A stretch of 64,000 nt of DNA, taken from positions 5,823-69,822 of the forward strand of contig CAYUIS010000004.1 of the NCBI GenBank assembly GCA_964444825.1, in the 5' to 3' direction. The notes under the pieces were generated by a model. It had not been told where the DNA came from and ran no database searches. It worked only from the letters and a program-made list of their open reading frames with translations. Positions 32,630 to 42,318 of the stretch are shown piece after piece. Position numbers and translations under genes: made by a program. Each line of letters begins with the position of its first letter. Position 1 is the stretch's first letter. This DNA is from CAYUIS01 sp964444825. GTDB taxonomy: Bacteria > Chloroflexota > Anaerolineae > B4-G1.

Positions 32630-33575
32630 TCCGTTTTGTTCCTCGTGCTCGCTGCATCACCATCACCCCACCCATAATCAGCAGGACCCCCAAGCCCATG
32701 AGCCATGTCATCCGCTCCCCAACAAATGCCCAGGCAATCAGCGGCGCTAGCCCAACCTGGAGCGAGTTAAGCGTGCTGGCGCTGGCGATGGTGGTCAGCG
32801 AATACGCCGTAGTGACGCTGACGAGCGCGACTGTATTAAACAACCCGGCGATCAGTACGTTGAGCAACAGCCCTCGGGACGTGGTCACATACAGCGCTAT
32901 GTTTCCAGTCGCGAGAAGATAGGCATTGTTGATCATGATACCCGTCAGCGTGGCAATGGCCAGCGCAGGAAAACGGTCAACGCCACGGCGCATCGTGTAG
33001 GTGACCAGCACGCCCGAGAGCGACCAACAGAACGCCGTAGCTGTAGCATACGGCACCGCCAGCCACCAAGTGGGTGAAAGCGTCACGTCGCCACTGCGCC
33101 CCAGTGACAACACAGATATCCCTAGCACGCTGATCGCCATTCCCGCCGCCATCCCACGGGTGAACGGCTCGTGCAGAAAAACCGCCGCGAGCAACGCCCC
33201 CCAGAATACCTGCGTGCCGGTGACTGGGCTGGCGACCAGGATACCACCCTTTTCCAACGCCGCAAACAGCAGTGGATTGGCGATCACAAAGGTCAGCACC
33301 CCGTAGCCGACCAGTGGGACGAGCAGCCGCCAGTCGCTCAGTGGCGAGACCAGGTTGGGGTCACGACGTCTGGCGCGCCACCCCATCACCAGAGAGAACA
33401 GGAAGATCGGCGTCGCCCGCAGGCTGACACCCAACATATAATTCAGGTCGCTTCCCCGCACCGCTATACCGGTAAAGACATTGTTGAGTGCATAAGCAAG
33501 AGCCGCTGTTAATGCCCAGAATTCACCCTTGCCCAGACGAACGCGACGAATGGAGGAACCACTCGGCAGGGTCAT
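32619..33575 (-). CDS. EamA/DMT-family transporter
   Basis: A 318-residue inner-membrane protein with ten hydrophobic helices in two EamA repeats (GEFWALTAALAYALNNVFTG in the first, LGPTWWLAVPYATATAFCWSLSG-like segment in the second). It ends in a basic tail. Its ATG overlaps the stop of the hydroxylase gene (ATGA), and its stop overlaps the acyl-CoA synthetase alpha start. Family members move metabolites such as amino acids, nucleosides or purines. Given the operon it could import the catabolic substrate or export a product, but this is inference. Confidence 0.88.
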   Translation of the reverse strand: MTLPSGSSIRRVRLGKGEFWALTAALAYALNNVFTGIAVRGSDLNYMLGVSLRATPIFLFSLVMGWRARRRDPNLVSPLSDWRLLVPLVGYGVLTFVIANPLLFAALEKGGILVASPVTGTQVFWGALLAAVFLHEPFTRGMAAGMAISVLGISVLSLGRSGDVTLSPTWWLAVPYATATAFCWSLSGVLVTYTMRRGVDRFPALAIATLTGIMINNAYLLATGNIALYVTTSRGLLLNVLIAGLFNTVALVSVTTAYSLTTIASASTLNSLQVGLAPLIAWAFVGERMTWLMGLGVLLIMGGVMVMQRARGTKRNER

Positions 33576-36358
33576 GCTTCAACTCCCCGGTTGCTCCGAG
33601 AGACCGCGCCAGTTTTGCTCACTTCGGCGGTCACACGATCCGGGGTGGCGGGCAGTCGGCGAATACGCACGCCGACAGCGTCATAGATTGCGTTGATGAT
33701 GGCGGGTGCAGTGGGGATTGCGGCAGCCTCTGCGATGCCCTTAGCGCCGTAAGGTCCGTTCGGGTCCGGGTCCTCGATAAGCAGCACTTCCACCGGTGGC
33801 GCATCTTTGATGACCGGGATGCCGACTTTGGCCAGGGTATCCGTCGCCAGGTAGCCCCGATCCAGAATGAACTCCTCCGAAAGCGCGTAGCCTAGCCCCA
33901 TCAGGCAACTTCCCTCGATCTGCCCTCTTGCGCCGTGAGGGTTGATGGTCCGGCCGACATCGTGAGCGGCGACGATCTTTCGCACGTGCACCTCGCCGCT
34001 GGCCTCGTCCACGTCCACGATGGCGGCCTGGGTGGCGTAGCTGAAGGAGACAAAGTTGACGCGCTCGTCCTCGCCGCTCGCTTCGAGGGAAAATGTCGGC
34101 GGTGGATTGTACGTATGCTCCACGGATAGCGTCCGTCCCTCAGCCTGGAGCCGTGCGGCTAGTTGGACCAGCGCCTCGGTAGTGAATCTTGTTTCGCCTG
34201 GCAGCTCTGCCTTCAACTGTGCCAGGAACAGCGGTGCAGCCTCAACCACGGCGTTGCCCGACATGAAGGTGGTGCGCGAAGCGCTGGTGATGCCGCCATC
34301 GGGAGTACGGGCCGTGTCGCAGGCCAGCACGTCAACGTCCGTGTATGGCACACCCAAGGCATGTGCCGCTATCTGCGCGATGACTGTGTCGGCTCCCTGG
34401 CCCAGGTCGGCCCCGCCGAACCGGACGAGAAAACGTCCCTCTGGCGTCAACTCTATCGCCGCGCCAGTAGGTTCCGGCAAGCCCAATCCCAGTCCGACGT
34501 TCTTGTAGCAACTGGCCACGCCCACACCGCGCCGGTGGCCGGCCGCCGGTGGCGGCAACTCGGCCTTTGTTGCCTCTAGCGCTTTTTCAAGTTGCGTCAG
34601 CGTCTCTACAAACGGCACGCTCTCGGCCAGCACCTGACCGGTCGCTGTCCTGCTGCCGGGCCTTAGGCCGTTGATACGGCGTAACTCGAATGGGCTGATC
34701 CCCAGCTTTTCGGCCACCTCGTCTACCAAAGACTCGATGGCAAAGGCCGACTGGGGGATGCCGAAACCCCGCATCGCCCCGCACGCGACGTTGTTGGTGT
34801 AGACAGAAAGCCCCTTGATGCGCAGGTTGGGGATGTCGTAGGGGCCGGTGGCAAAGAGTGTGGCCTGGTCGAGCACCGGGATTCCCGCGCTGGAGTAGGC
34901 CCCGGTGTCGGCCAGGATGTCACAGGTCAGGGCGACCAATCGGCCGTCGTGGGTCGCGCCCAGACGGACGGTGTGCTCCATCGCGTGGCGCTTGGTGTGG
35001 AAGCGCAGGCTCTCGGCCCGCGTCAGGTCCATGTTGACCGGTCGCCGGGCGTGGAAGGCTGCCAGCGCCAGGTAGGGATGCAAACTCATATCGTTGCGCG
35101 CGCCAAACGCGCCGCCTGGGGAGACGTGTACCAACCGTACCTTCTCCAGCGGCAGCCCCAGCACCTCGGCCACCCCCCGGTGATGGAACGAGACGGCTTG
35201 ACTTGCCATCCAAACTGTGACCACGTCGTCCCCGTCCAGCGCCGCCGCGCCGGCCTCCGGCTCCAGGTAGGCGTGTTCAATGAAGGGTGTGCGGAAGGTG
35301 AAAACGACGACCACGTCTGCCTTGGCCATCGCCGCCTCGACATCCCCCCTTTCGACGTGGGTGGCGTACATCACGTTGCTGGGTTCGTCGCCGGGGCGCG
35401 GTGGGTGGAGAATGGGCGCATCTGGGGCCAGCGCCTCGTGGGGCGAAAAGACCCCCGCCAACTCACGGTATTCGACGCGCACCTGCTCCGCGGCGGCCCG
35501 AGCGCTCGCTTCAGATTCGGCCACAACCAGCGCCAGCACGTCGCTGATGGAGCGCACCCGCCCGCCCACGGGCACAAAGACCGGCTGGTGGGGGATGATG
35601 ATGCCAAAACTATTCCGCCCAGGGACATCCTCAGCAGTGAGCACCGCGACCACGCCCGCCATCGCCTCGGCCTGGCTTGTGTCCAGAGCGAGCAGTTCAG
35701 CATAGGGGTGTTGGCTGAATATGGCCACCGCGTGCAACGCTCCCCCGTCCTTGGCTCCCGGGCCAAGTTGCGGCTTCCAGTCAGCGCCGTAACGGTGCGT
35801 GCCGGTAACCTTTGGCACACCATCCTTGCGCACCACAGCCCGCCCAACTACGTTCGAGTCTTCCCCAAAGTCCAGCAGGATATCCGTTCCATCGCGCAGG
35901 GCCGCCGCTGCCCGGTGCACAGCCGCGATGATCGTGTTGTAGCCGGTGCAGCGGCAGAGATGACCGGTGAACCACTCACGAATCTCGTCGTCGGTGGGAT
36001 CGGGGTTCTGGTCGAGCAGCGCCTGGGCCGCCAGTAGCATCCCCGGGGTGCAAAAGCCGCACTGCACAGCACCTTCCGCCAGAAACGCCTTTTGAATGGG
36101 ATGGAGGGCGCCGTCCGGACCAGCGAGCCCTTCGACGGTGAGCACATGGCGTCCCTGGGCTTTTAACGCGGGCGTGATGCACGAGGCCACTGGCTCCCCG
36201 TCGAGCAACACGGTGCAGGCCCCACACTCGCCCTCACCACAACCGACCTTGACGCCGGTTAACCCGAGCTGGTCGCGCAATACGTCAACCAGCATCGCCC
36301 CTGGCGCTACATCAACCGAAATCTCTTGTCTGTTTACACGCATCGCTAGCGTGCCCAT
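33572..36358 (-). CDS. XdhD-like molybdenum hydroxylase: fused 2Fe-2S and molybdopterin subunits
   Basis: A 928-residue cytoplasmic hydroxylase. Residues 1-155 are the small-subunit module: plant-type 2Fe-2S motif CGEGECGACTVL with a later Cys, then the second cluster QCGFCTPGM and HLCRCTGY. From about 165 on is the large subunit: GAFGARNDMSL, ACGAMRGFGIPQ and the active-site Glu in GAKGIAEAAAIPTAPA. Xanthine-dehydrogenase-type enzymes insert oxygen from water at C-H beside ring nitrogen. The Fe-S/Mo fusion with a separate FAD gene (36368-37261) matches E. coli XdhD plus YgfM. GAGGAG lies 5 bases before the ATG, right beside a repeat element. Confidence 0.93.
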   Translation of the reverse strand: MGTLAMRVNRQEISVDVAPGAMLVDVLRDQLGLTGVKVGCGEGECGACTVLLDGEPVASCITPALKAQGRHVLTVEGLAGPDGALHPIQKAFLAEGAVQCGFCTPGMLLAAQALLDQNPDPTDDEIREWFTGHLCRCTGYNTIIAAVHRAAAALRDGTDILLDFGEDSNVVGRAVVRKDGVPKVTGTHRYGADWKPQLGPGAKDGGALHAVAIFSQHPYAELLALDTSQAEAMAGVVAVLTAEDVPGRNSFGIIIPHQPVFVPVGGRVRSISDVLALVVAESEASARAAAEQVRVEYRELAGVFSPHEALAPDAPILHPPRPGDEPSNVMYATHVERGDVEAAMAKADVVVVFTFRTPFIEHAYLEPEAGAAALDGDDVVTVWMASQAVSFHHRGVAEVLGLPLEKVRLVHVSPGGAFGARNDMSLHPYLALAAFHARRPVNMDLTRAESLRFHTKRHAMEHTVRLGATHDGRLVALTCDILADTGAYSSAGIPVLDQATLFATGPYDIPNLRIKGLSVYTNNVACGAMRGFGIPQSAFAIESLVDEVAEKLGISPFELRRINGLRPGSRTATGQVLAESVPFVETLTQLEKALEATKAELPPPAAGHRRGVGVASCYKNVGLGLGLPEPTGAAIELTPEGRFLVRFGGADLGQGADTVIAQIAAHALGVPYTDVDVLACDTARTPDGGITSASRTTFMSGNAVVEAAPLFLAQLKAELPGETRFTTEALVQLAARLQAEGRTLSVEHTYNPPPTFSLEASGEDERVNFVSFSYATQAAIVDVDEASGEVHVRKIVAAHDVGRTINPHGARGQIEGSCLMGLGYALSEEFILDRGYLATDTLAKVGIPVIKDAPPVEVLLIEDPDPNGPYGAKGIAEAAAIPTAPAIINAIYDAVGVRIRRLPATPDRVTAEVSKTGAVSRSNRGVEA

Positions 36359-36367
36359 AGATACTCC

Positions 36368-37261
36368 TCAGAAACCAGGTTTTTCGTGTAAGCGAAGCGA
36401 CAAAACCTGGTTTCTAGCTTGCTTCAACACACTCTGCACCAACACCGCCACCATCGCCTCGCGGTAGACCTTTGAGCAACGCAGGAAGCTGTCGCGAGGG
36501 CTGGCCCCCTCCTGCGCCAACGTCGCGGCGTGGACAATCGTCTCGGCAGTCACCGGCTGACCAGCCATCCACGCTTCGGCGGTGGCAGCGCGGAACGGTC
36601 GCGGTCCCACCGGCCCCAGCGCGATAGCGGTCGACGCGAACCTATCTCCATCCAACTGCACGATAGCCGCCGCACACATCACCGGCAGGGCGATGGACTT
36701 GCACTTACCCAGCCGTCGGTAGGCTGAGCCAACCTGTCCGGTCGGCAGCCGAAAACGGAATGCCCGCACGAGTTCGGCGGTACTGTCCACGCGTGAAACG
36801 CCGGGACCTTTATACAGTTCGATCAACCCTGCCCAGCGCGGGCCGTCCACACCAACGACTTCGGCCTCAGCGTCCAGCGCCAGGAGCGCTAGCGCAGCGT
36901 CAGCGGCGGGTTGGGCGTTGACCACATTCCCCCCTAGCGTGCCGACGTTGCGAACCTGCGTTGACCCGATCTCGGCGGCGGCCTGGGCCAACACCGTAAC
37001 TCGCTCTCGAATCAGTGGGGACGCAACTACCTCGGCGTGGGTCGTCGCCGCGCCGATCGTGACAAAGCCATCGGTCTTGGAAATACCCCGCAACGCATCG
37101 ACACGGCTGATGTCCACCAGGCAACTCGCCTGCCGCTCGCCGCGCCGCAGTTGCAGCACCAGGTCGGTACCGCCAGCGACCACGCGCGCCCGCCCACCAT
37201 AGTCAGCCAGCATTTGTAGGGCTTGGTCAACGGTTGCGGGATAGAGATACTCTTGCCACAT
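36368..37261 (-). CDS. FAD-binding subunit of molybdenum hydroxylase (YgfM/CoxM-like)
   Basis: A 297-residue FAD subunit. RARVVAGGTDLVLQLRRGE matches the FAD-binding loop of CO/xanthine dehydrogenase medium subunits, and STQVRNVGTLGGNVVNAQPAAD is the second FAD motif. A C-terminal CO_deh_flav_C domain follows. GGAGG precedes the ATG. The last 15 residues, RNQVLSLRLHEKPGF, are translated from the repeat element at 36370-36415, and the stop falls just outside it. It transfers electrons from the Fe-S clusters of the 33572-36358 product to NAD or another acceptor. Confidence 0.93.
   Translation of the reverse strand: MWQEYLYPATVDQALQMLADYGGRARVVAGGTDLVLQLRRGERQASCLVDISRVDALRGISKTDGFVTIGAATTHAEVVASPLIRERVTVLAQAAAEIGSTQVRNVGTLGGNVVNAQPAADAALALLALDAEAEVVGVDGPRWAGLIELYKGPGVSRVDSTAELVRAFRFRLPTGQVGSAYRRLGKCKSIALPVMCAAAIVQLDGDRFASTAIALGPVGPRPFRAATAEAWMAGQPVTAETIVHAATLAQEGASPRDSFLRCSKVYREAMVAVLVQSVLKQARNQVLSLRLHEKPGF
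36370..36415. repeat. Inverted-repeat element, copy 3 (46 bp), at gene 3' end
   Basis: Same 46 bases as copy 2 but inverted. It overlaps the end of the FAD-subunit gene and abuts the GAGGAG ribosome site of the hydroxylase gene. A hairpin here could affect translation of the 928-residue subunit. Confidence 0.85.
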
Positions 37262-37307
37262 ACAGCCTCCAAATCCGTGAACGCAAAACGTTACACAGAG
37301 TCACGCA

Positions 37308-38417
37308 TCACTCTCCGTTCTCCAGATACTCGTACAACCGCTCCACGCTCCAGTCTGTGTCGAAACCCAGCTTGTCCAGCGAGCGGCCCTCGGCGCGGAA
37401 ATCGCGGTCGAGCAGGCCCGAGGCGACGGTGACGATTGCGTCGCTCACAGGGGTCGGCACGCCCATCAAACGACCCAGCTCGCAGTACGTGAACAGGCCG
37501 TAGGGAATATCCTCGGTCAGATGACGCGTGTCGAGCTTGAACGGCCCCTCACAGATCTCCAGGTTCTCAGTATGGATGGCGTCGTAGAGCGGTAACACCC
37601 CTTCGTCCTCACGCCCCTTGGGGTTCCAGCCGACGTGATAGATCTCCTCCTCCAGCGTGTACGCCTTGATGCCCAGCGCCTCCGAAAGCGCCATCCGCTC
37701 CCGATCTACCAGCTTGATCAGGTTGACCACCGCTGGAGTATTGGCCGTCTTGTCAAAGAGACAGAAGGTGGGATCGCCACGCTCGATGCGGGCCGCGTTG
37801 CAGATCATCGGCGGCGGATGGGTGATGGCGTTATAGTCCACCAGAATCGTCTCCAACACGCTGCTGGCCGGACGGATCGAATAGTCCGGGAAGGCCGCCT
37901 TGAGGGTATTTACCACACGATCGCTCAGTTTGCCGGGAAAGGCGGCGGTGATCAGCTCCATCACCCGCGCCTCGATACGCACCAGCGTCGGTTCCATCTT
38001 GGTCGCGCCGTAGGGGAGCGTGTTGGTATCGCCCAGCGCCACGTCGGCGGTGACGCCCGCGTCCCGAAAGACCTTGCCATAGATCAAGCACGCGCCGCCT
38101 TTTCCCCAGATGACAATCGTCTGTCCATCCTCAACGTGAGGCGCACAGACGCGGGCAAAAACCTCGTGGGCAAAGGCCGGCACTGGGTTAAAGACGTACT
38201 CGGCTCCCCGCATTGCCTCGGCGACGCTAGATGTAACGGTATCAATCTCGGCAAAGCCCTCGTCCATGATCTCGATGCCACCACGCGCTTGGATAGGTTC
38301 CAGCACGTGGGCAAACTCGGGTAGGTCATACAGCGCAACGGAGTGACCGCGCAGCGTCAGGTCGGCCGCGGCCGCACAGCCCCCATTGCCCGCACCCAGG
38401 ATTGCGATTCTTGACAT
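37308..38417 (-). CDS. NAD/NADP octopine/nopaline dehydrogenase family protein
   Basis: A 369-residue two-domain dehydrogenase. The N-terminal Rossmann domain begins SRIAILGAGNGGCAAAADLTLRG; the C-terminal opine-dehydrogenase domain has DYNAITHPPPMICNAARIERG, with the His of the catalytic pair. ATG at 38417 is 6 bases after AGGAGGAG; the longer open frame upstream runs through a repeat element. Members form or split secondary-amine dicarboxylates (opines), or act on ketopantoate-like acids. It lies between the FAD subunit and HyuB, so it may process an N-substituted amino acid made during ring breakdown. Confidence 0.88.
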   Translation of the reverse strand: MSRIAILGAGNGGCAAAADLTLRGHSVALYDLPEFAHVLEPIQARGGIEIMDEGFAEIDTVTSSVAEAMRGAEYVFNPVPAFAHEVFARVCAPHVEDGQTIVIWGKGGACLIYGKVFRDAGVTADVALGDTNTLPYGATKMEPTLVRIEARVMELITAAFPGKLSDRVVNTLKAAFPDYSIRPASSVLETILVDYNAITHPPPMICNAARIERGDPTFCLFDKTANTPAVVNLIKLVDRERMALSEALGIKAYTLEEEIYHVGWNPKGREDEGVLPLYDAIHTENLEICEGPFKLDTRHLTEDIPYGLFTYCELGRLMGVPTPVSDAIVTVASGLLDRDFRAEGRSLDKLGFDTDWSVERLYEYLENGE

Positions 38418-38439
38418 AGTTATCTCCTCCTGCGGAGAA

Positions 38440-38473
38440 AGAAACCAGGTTCTTCGCAAAAAACCTGGTTTCT
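38440..38473. repeat. Inverted-repeat element, copy 4 (34 bp)
   Basis: Arms AGAAACCAGGTTCTT (38440-38454) and AAAAACCTGGTTTCT (38459-38473) with one mismatch and a 4-base loop, a short-loop version of the family. It begins at the hyuB stop codon, so it could form a hairpin between hyuB and the dehydrogenase gene. Confidence 0.8.
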
Positions 38474-40236
38474 CAGTTGGTCTCACACCGCAGCTTCTCT
38501 GTCGCCCCTTCGTCCACCTCACCTTCCCGTATCACCACCCCGTAGAGTTCCTCGGCAGCCTGGAGGCTGATGTACCCGTTGCGCACGTCATCGAGAACAG
38601 CCGCAGGGTCGCGCTCCAGTGGATTGCCCCAGCCGCCCCCGCCCGACGAGTAGACCGTGTACGTGTCGCCCTTCTTGAGCTGGCGCATACCCTTGGCGGG
38701 CAGCACCTCCTCGTCGTCGGTGCCCTCGTTGATCACCAAGTAGTTGGTCCGGCCAGGGAGTCCCCCGTACAAACCAAAGGGCGGATTCCGCATACCGTCG
38801 CCAAAGATGGCGAGGAAAGGCTCTTCATCGTAGAAACGGATAGAGTAACGTACGCCCAGCCCTCCACGATACTTGCCCGCACCGCCCGAGTCGACAAGGA
38901 ATTCGTGGAACTCGGTGATACTTGGCATATCCAGTTCGTTCGTCTCGATGTTGGGGGCGGTCAGACCGCCCAGGTCAATTCCATCGCCGACGTAGCTAGG
39001 ACCATCTTGGAAGGGCATCGCACCACCGCCGCCCATCCCACAGAAGGCGTAACTGACGTAGAACTCGCCGCTGCGCGGGTCAATGCCAGAGACCGCCGGG
39101 CCGCACCAGCGGTTCCACGCAGCCGTGGCGCGCTCGGGCAGCGCCTTTGACAGCGCCATGTACATCGCCTCCAACACCGCGCAGGCGGTATCCAGCGTGC
39201 AACTTGCTACCGGCGCGGGGGGCAGCGGATTGACCAGCGTTCCCTCCGGTGCGGTGATATGGATCGGCTGATACGCGCCCTCGTTGTGCGGCACGTCGAG
39301 ACTTACGCACGTCAGCACGGCCACGTAGACCGAGGTACAAGAGTTGGCAAAGGGGCTGTTGATGAAACCGGTTGTCTGTGGATCGGTGCCGTCGAAATCG
39401 ACCCACATCTCGTCCCCTTCCACCTTGATGGTCACCTTGACCTTGATGTCTCGCCGGTCAAAGCCATCGTCGTCGAGGATGGCCTCGCCCTCGTAGACGC
39501 CGTCGGGGATCTTACTGATCTCGGCCCGCATCATCTGCTCGGCGTAGACCTGGATGGCGTCCAGGATCTCTTTTACACGCGCCACGCCAAGTTCGTCGGC
39601 AATCTCCAACAACCGCCGTTCGGCCACGTTGCACGAGGCGACCTGGGCGCGGATATCACTCTCGAACAGATCGGGCATACGGGTGTTGATTTTGAGCAGA
39701 TCAATGATGTACTGGATCGGCTCGTCGTTCTCATAGACGCGGATGGGTGGGATGCGAATCCCCTCGTGAAAGATCTCTTGTGCCTCTGGGCTGTAGCTGC
39801 CGGCGACCATCCCGCCGATATCCAGATGATGGGCGCGGTTGATCGCCATGAACAGCAGCTCGCCTTTGTAATAGATCGGCTTGACCACTGTGACGTCAGC
39901 CAGATGCGTGCCGCCTTCGTAAGGGTCGTTGATCAGGTAGACGTCACCGGGCTTTATCTCTTCCTGAAACCTATCCACAATGGCCCGCGCCGCCATCATC
40001 GAGGAAGCTGTGTGGGAAGGCACGCCATCCACCTGGGCGACGATGCGTGGCACCCAGTCGCAGATCGCGCACGAAAAGTCGTGCACCTCGGCAAAGATCG
40101 GCGAGCGGGAAGTGCGCATCATCGTGATGCCCATCTCCTTGTTGATCGTCCCCAGCCGATGAAAGACAACCGCCATCGTGATCGGGTCAACGCTCATCTG
40201 TCCATTGTTCATAGACTCGTTATTCATTTTTCCCAT
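38473..40236 (-). CDS. hyuB: N-methylhydantoinase B / 5-oxoprolinase-type beta subunit
   Basis: A 587-residue HyuB-family subunit, with SHTASSMMAARAIVDRFQEEIKPGD-type N-terminal region, DVYLINDPYEGGTHLADV, and the C-terminal glycine-rich GGLGVRYSIRFY and YTVYSSGGGGWGNP motifs. The start overlaps the hyuA stop by 17 bases; ATG at 40236 is used but the ATG at 40227 is equally possible. With HyuA it forms an ATP-dependent cyclic-amide hydrolase. The nearby dihydropyrimidinase is an ATP-independent alternative, so two ring-opening systems coexist. Confidence 0.93.
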   Translation of the reverse strand: MGKMNNESMNNGQMSVDPITMAVVFHRLGTINKEMGITMMRTSRSPIFAEVHDFSCAICDWVPRIVAQVDGVPSHTASSMMAARAIVDRFQEEIKPGDVYLINDPYEGGTHLADVTVVKPIYYKGELLFMAINRAHHLDIGGMVAGSYSPEAQEIFHEGIRIPPIRVYENDEPIQYIIDLLKINTRMPDLFESDIRAQVASCNVAERRLLEIADELGVARVKEILDAIQVYAEQMMRAEISKIPDGVYEGEAILDDDGFDRRDIKVKVTIKVEGDEMWVDFDGTDPQTTGFINSPFANSCTSVYVAVLTCVSLDVPHNEGAYQPIHITAPEGTLVNPLPPAPVASCTLDTACAVLEAMYMALSKALPERATAAWNRWCGPAVSGIDPRSGEFYVSYAFCGMGGGGAMPFQDGPSYVGDGIDLGGLTAPNIETNELDMPSITEFHEFLVDSGGAGKYRGGLGVRYSIRFYDEEPFLAIFGDGMRNPPFGLYGGLPGRTNYLVINEGTDDEEVLPAKGMRQLKKGDTYTVYSSGGGGWGNPLERDPAAVLDDVRNGYISLQAAEELYGVVIREGEVDEGATEKLRCETN

Positions 40237-42304
40237 TTACCTCAATCACCACATTCCCCAACCGATCGATCTCTGCCAGGTCATCCGGGTAGATCACAAT
40301 GGTCGTCGTGACCTCCTCGATGATCGCCGGCCCCTCGATGCGGTTGCCTGCCTGGAGTTTGCTGCCGTCATAGACCGTGGTATCCACCCACCCGCCCTCC
40401 TCTCCAAAGTAGGCCGGGCGTTTTGCCTTGACCGCTCCGCTGGCGTCAGCGCCCCCGGTGGGCCAAGAGACCAACGGCGTCTTGGGAATCGCGCCGACGC
40501 CAGTCAGCCGGACGTTGATAGACTCTAGCGGACTCTCCGGCTCACTGTAGAGATACAGTCGCTCGTGGGCCTCGTGGAACCGTTGGGCGATCTCGGGCAG
40601 CCTCGCTGGTGTGATCTCGCCGGCAGGCACGACGACGGGCACCTCGTGGTGCTGCCCCAGGTAGCGTAGATCCATTCCCCGCTCGACCATCATCCCGTCG
40701 GCTGGGATGCCCTCGGCGTCCAGCGTGCTCCTGGCGTCAGTCTCCATCTCGTCAAAGACACGGTTCAGCTCAGAGAAGTCTAGCTCGTCGAGGGGGGCCC
40801 ACATCGTGCGAACATAGTCGTGCTTGAGGTCGCTCTCGAGCATCCCGAGGGCACAAAAGACGGATGCTGTCTTGGGCACGATCACACGGGGGATGCCGAC
40901 GATCTCGGCGATCTTGGAACCGTGAAGCGCCCCCGCCCCGCCCGCCGCCACCAATGCAAAGTCGCGGGGGTCGTGGCCCTTCTCCACGCTGACCACCTTG
41001 GTCGCGTCGGCCATATTGGTATTGACCAGCCGGTAGATACCATACGCAGCCTCGGTGAGATCGAGGCCCAGTGGTCCTGCAATCTCACTCCGGATCGATT
41101 CGACGGCGGATTCTTTGTTTATGGACAACTCGCCGCCCAGGTAAAAATCGGGATTGATGTAGCCCAGCACGACGTTGGCATCAGTTGTGGCAGGCTGGGT
41201 GCCGCCCTTGCCGTAACAGGCCGGCCCCGGATCTGCCCCCGCTGACTGTGGCCCCACTTTGAGCATATTTCCCTCGTCCAGGTGCGCAATGGAACCGCCG
41301 CCCGCCCCGATCGTGTGGATGTCAATCATCGGCAGCGCAACGCGGTAGCGGGCGACCTCGCCCTCGGTCGTCATCTCGTAGGCCCCATCCTTGATCAGGC
41401 TGACGTCGTAGCTGGTGCCCCCCATGTCCATCACGATCAGGTTCGGCATCTCCAATTGGGTGGCAAAGAATATCCCGCCGACCGCGCCAGCCGAAGGTCC
41501 TGAGAGCAGCGTCGCCGCGCCGTGTTCCAAGGCATAGCTGGCTGACATGATCCCGCCGTTCGACTGGGTGACGAGCACCTCCCGCTTCAGCCCTGCGCCG
41601 GCGAGCTTGTCCTGCAGGTGGTGGAGATATCGCCCCAACACCGGGCCGACGTAGGCGTTGACCGCCGTCGTGGATGTGCGCTCGTACTCGCGCACCTGGG
41701 GCAGGATCTCTGACGAGACGGAGACAAAGCACTTGGGGTGCTCCTCCAAAACGATCTCCCGGATGCGCTTCTCGTGCACCGGGTTGATGAACGAGAACAA
41801 GGTGCAAACCGCGATGGCCTGGACACCCTCGGCTTTCAACTGACGCACAGCCTGGCGTGTCTCCTCCTCGTCCAGGGGTGTGATGATCTCGCCCGCGTAG
41901 TTGAGCCGCTCCGTGACGCCCAGCCGCAGGTAGCGAGGGATGATGGGCGGCGGCGGGGTCAGCGACAGGTCCCAGATGTCCTCCTTGTGTGCTCGCCGCA
42001 TCTCCAGCGCATCGCGGAACCCCTTGGTCGTGATCAGGCCAGTCTTGGCCCCTTTATACTGCAACATCGTGTTGGTAGCTACGGTGGTACCGTGCACCAG
42101 CAACTCGACTTTGCTCAGAAACTCGCCCAATCCCAGGCCGAACTCGGCGGCGGCCTTTTTCAGGCAATCGAACATCCCGATCGAAGAGTCAGCCGGCGTG
42201 GAGGGTGATTTGAAGATGTGCATCTCCCCTCCGCTGGTGATGACCACCGCATCCGTAAACGTGCCGCCGATGTCTATGCCTACTCGGTACGTTATATCGT
42301 TCAT
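40220..42304 (-). CDS. hyuA: N-methylhydantoinase A / 5-oxoprolinase-type alpha subunit
   Basis: A 694-residue HyuA-family ATPase subunit beginning MNDITYRVGIDIGGTFTDAVV (the phosphate-binding motif DIGGTFTD of the family), with LLSGPSAGAVGGIFFA, VMDMGGTSYDVSLI and DPRDFALVAAGGAGALHG. ATG at 42304 is chosen with AGGAG 6 bases upstream; the longer open frame upstream is encoded by repeat elements. Relatives hydrolyse N-methylhydantoin or 5-oxoproline or carboxylate acetone, all ATP-dependent. The hydantoin activity fits the ring-cleaving context best. Confidence 0.94.
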   Translation of the reverse strand: MNDITYRVGIDIGGTFTDAVVITSGGEMHIFKSPSTPADSSIGMFDCLKKAAAEFGLGLGEFLSKVELLVHGTTVATNTMLQYKGAKTGLITTKGFRDALEMRRAHKEDIWDLSLTPPPPIIPRYLRLGVTERLNYAGEIITPLDEEETRQAVRQLKAEGVQAIAVCTLFSFINPVHEKRIREIVLEEHPKCFVSVSSEILPQVREYERTSTTAVNAYVGPVLGRYLHHLQDKLAGAGLKREVLVTQSNGGIMSASYALEHGAATLLSGPSAGAVGGIFFATQLEMPNLIVMDMGGTSYDVSLIKDGAYEMTTEGEVARYRVALPMIDIHTIGAGGGSIAHLDEGNMLKVGPQSAGADPGPACYGKGGTQPATTDANVVLGYINPDFYLGGELSINKESAVESIRSEIAGPLGLDLTEAAYGIYRLVNTNMADATKVVSVEKGHDPRDFALVAAGGAGALHGSKIAEIVGIPRVIVPKTASVFCALGMLESDLKHDYVRTMWAPLDELDFSELNRVFDEMETDARSTLDAEGIPADGMMVERGMDLRYLGQHHEVPVVVPAGEITPARLPEIAQRFHEAHERLYLYSEPESPLESINVRLTGVGAIPKTPLVSWPTGGADASGAVKAKRPAYFGEEGGWVDTTVYDGSKLQAGNRIEGPAIIEEVTTTIVIYPDDLAEIDRLGNVVIEVNGKNE

Positions 42305-42318
42305 AGGTACTCCTCCCG

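Noticed and set aside
34949..36037. Plus-strand open frame of 362 codons opposite the hydroxylase gene
   Set aside because: Shadow of conserved coding sequence, no start signals.
39259..40311. Plus-strand open frame of 350 codons opposite hyuB
   Set aside because: Antisense shadow of a well-conserved gene; His-rich nonsense composition.
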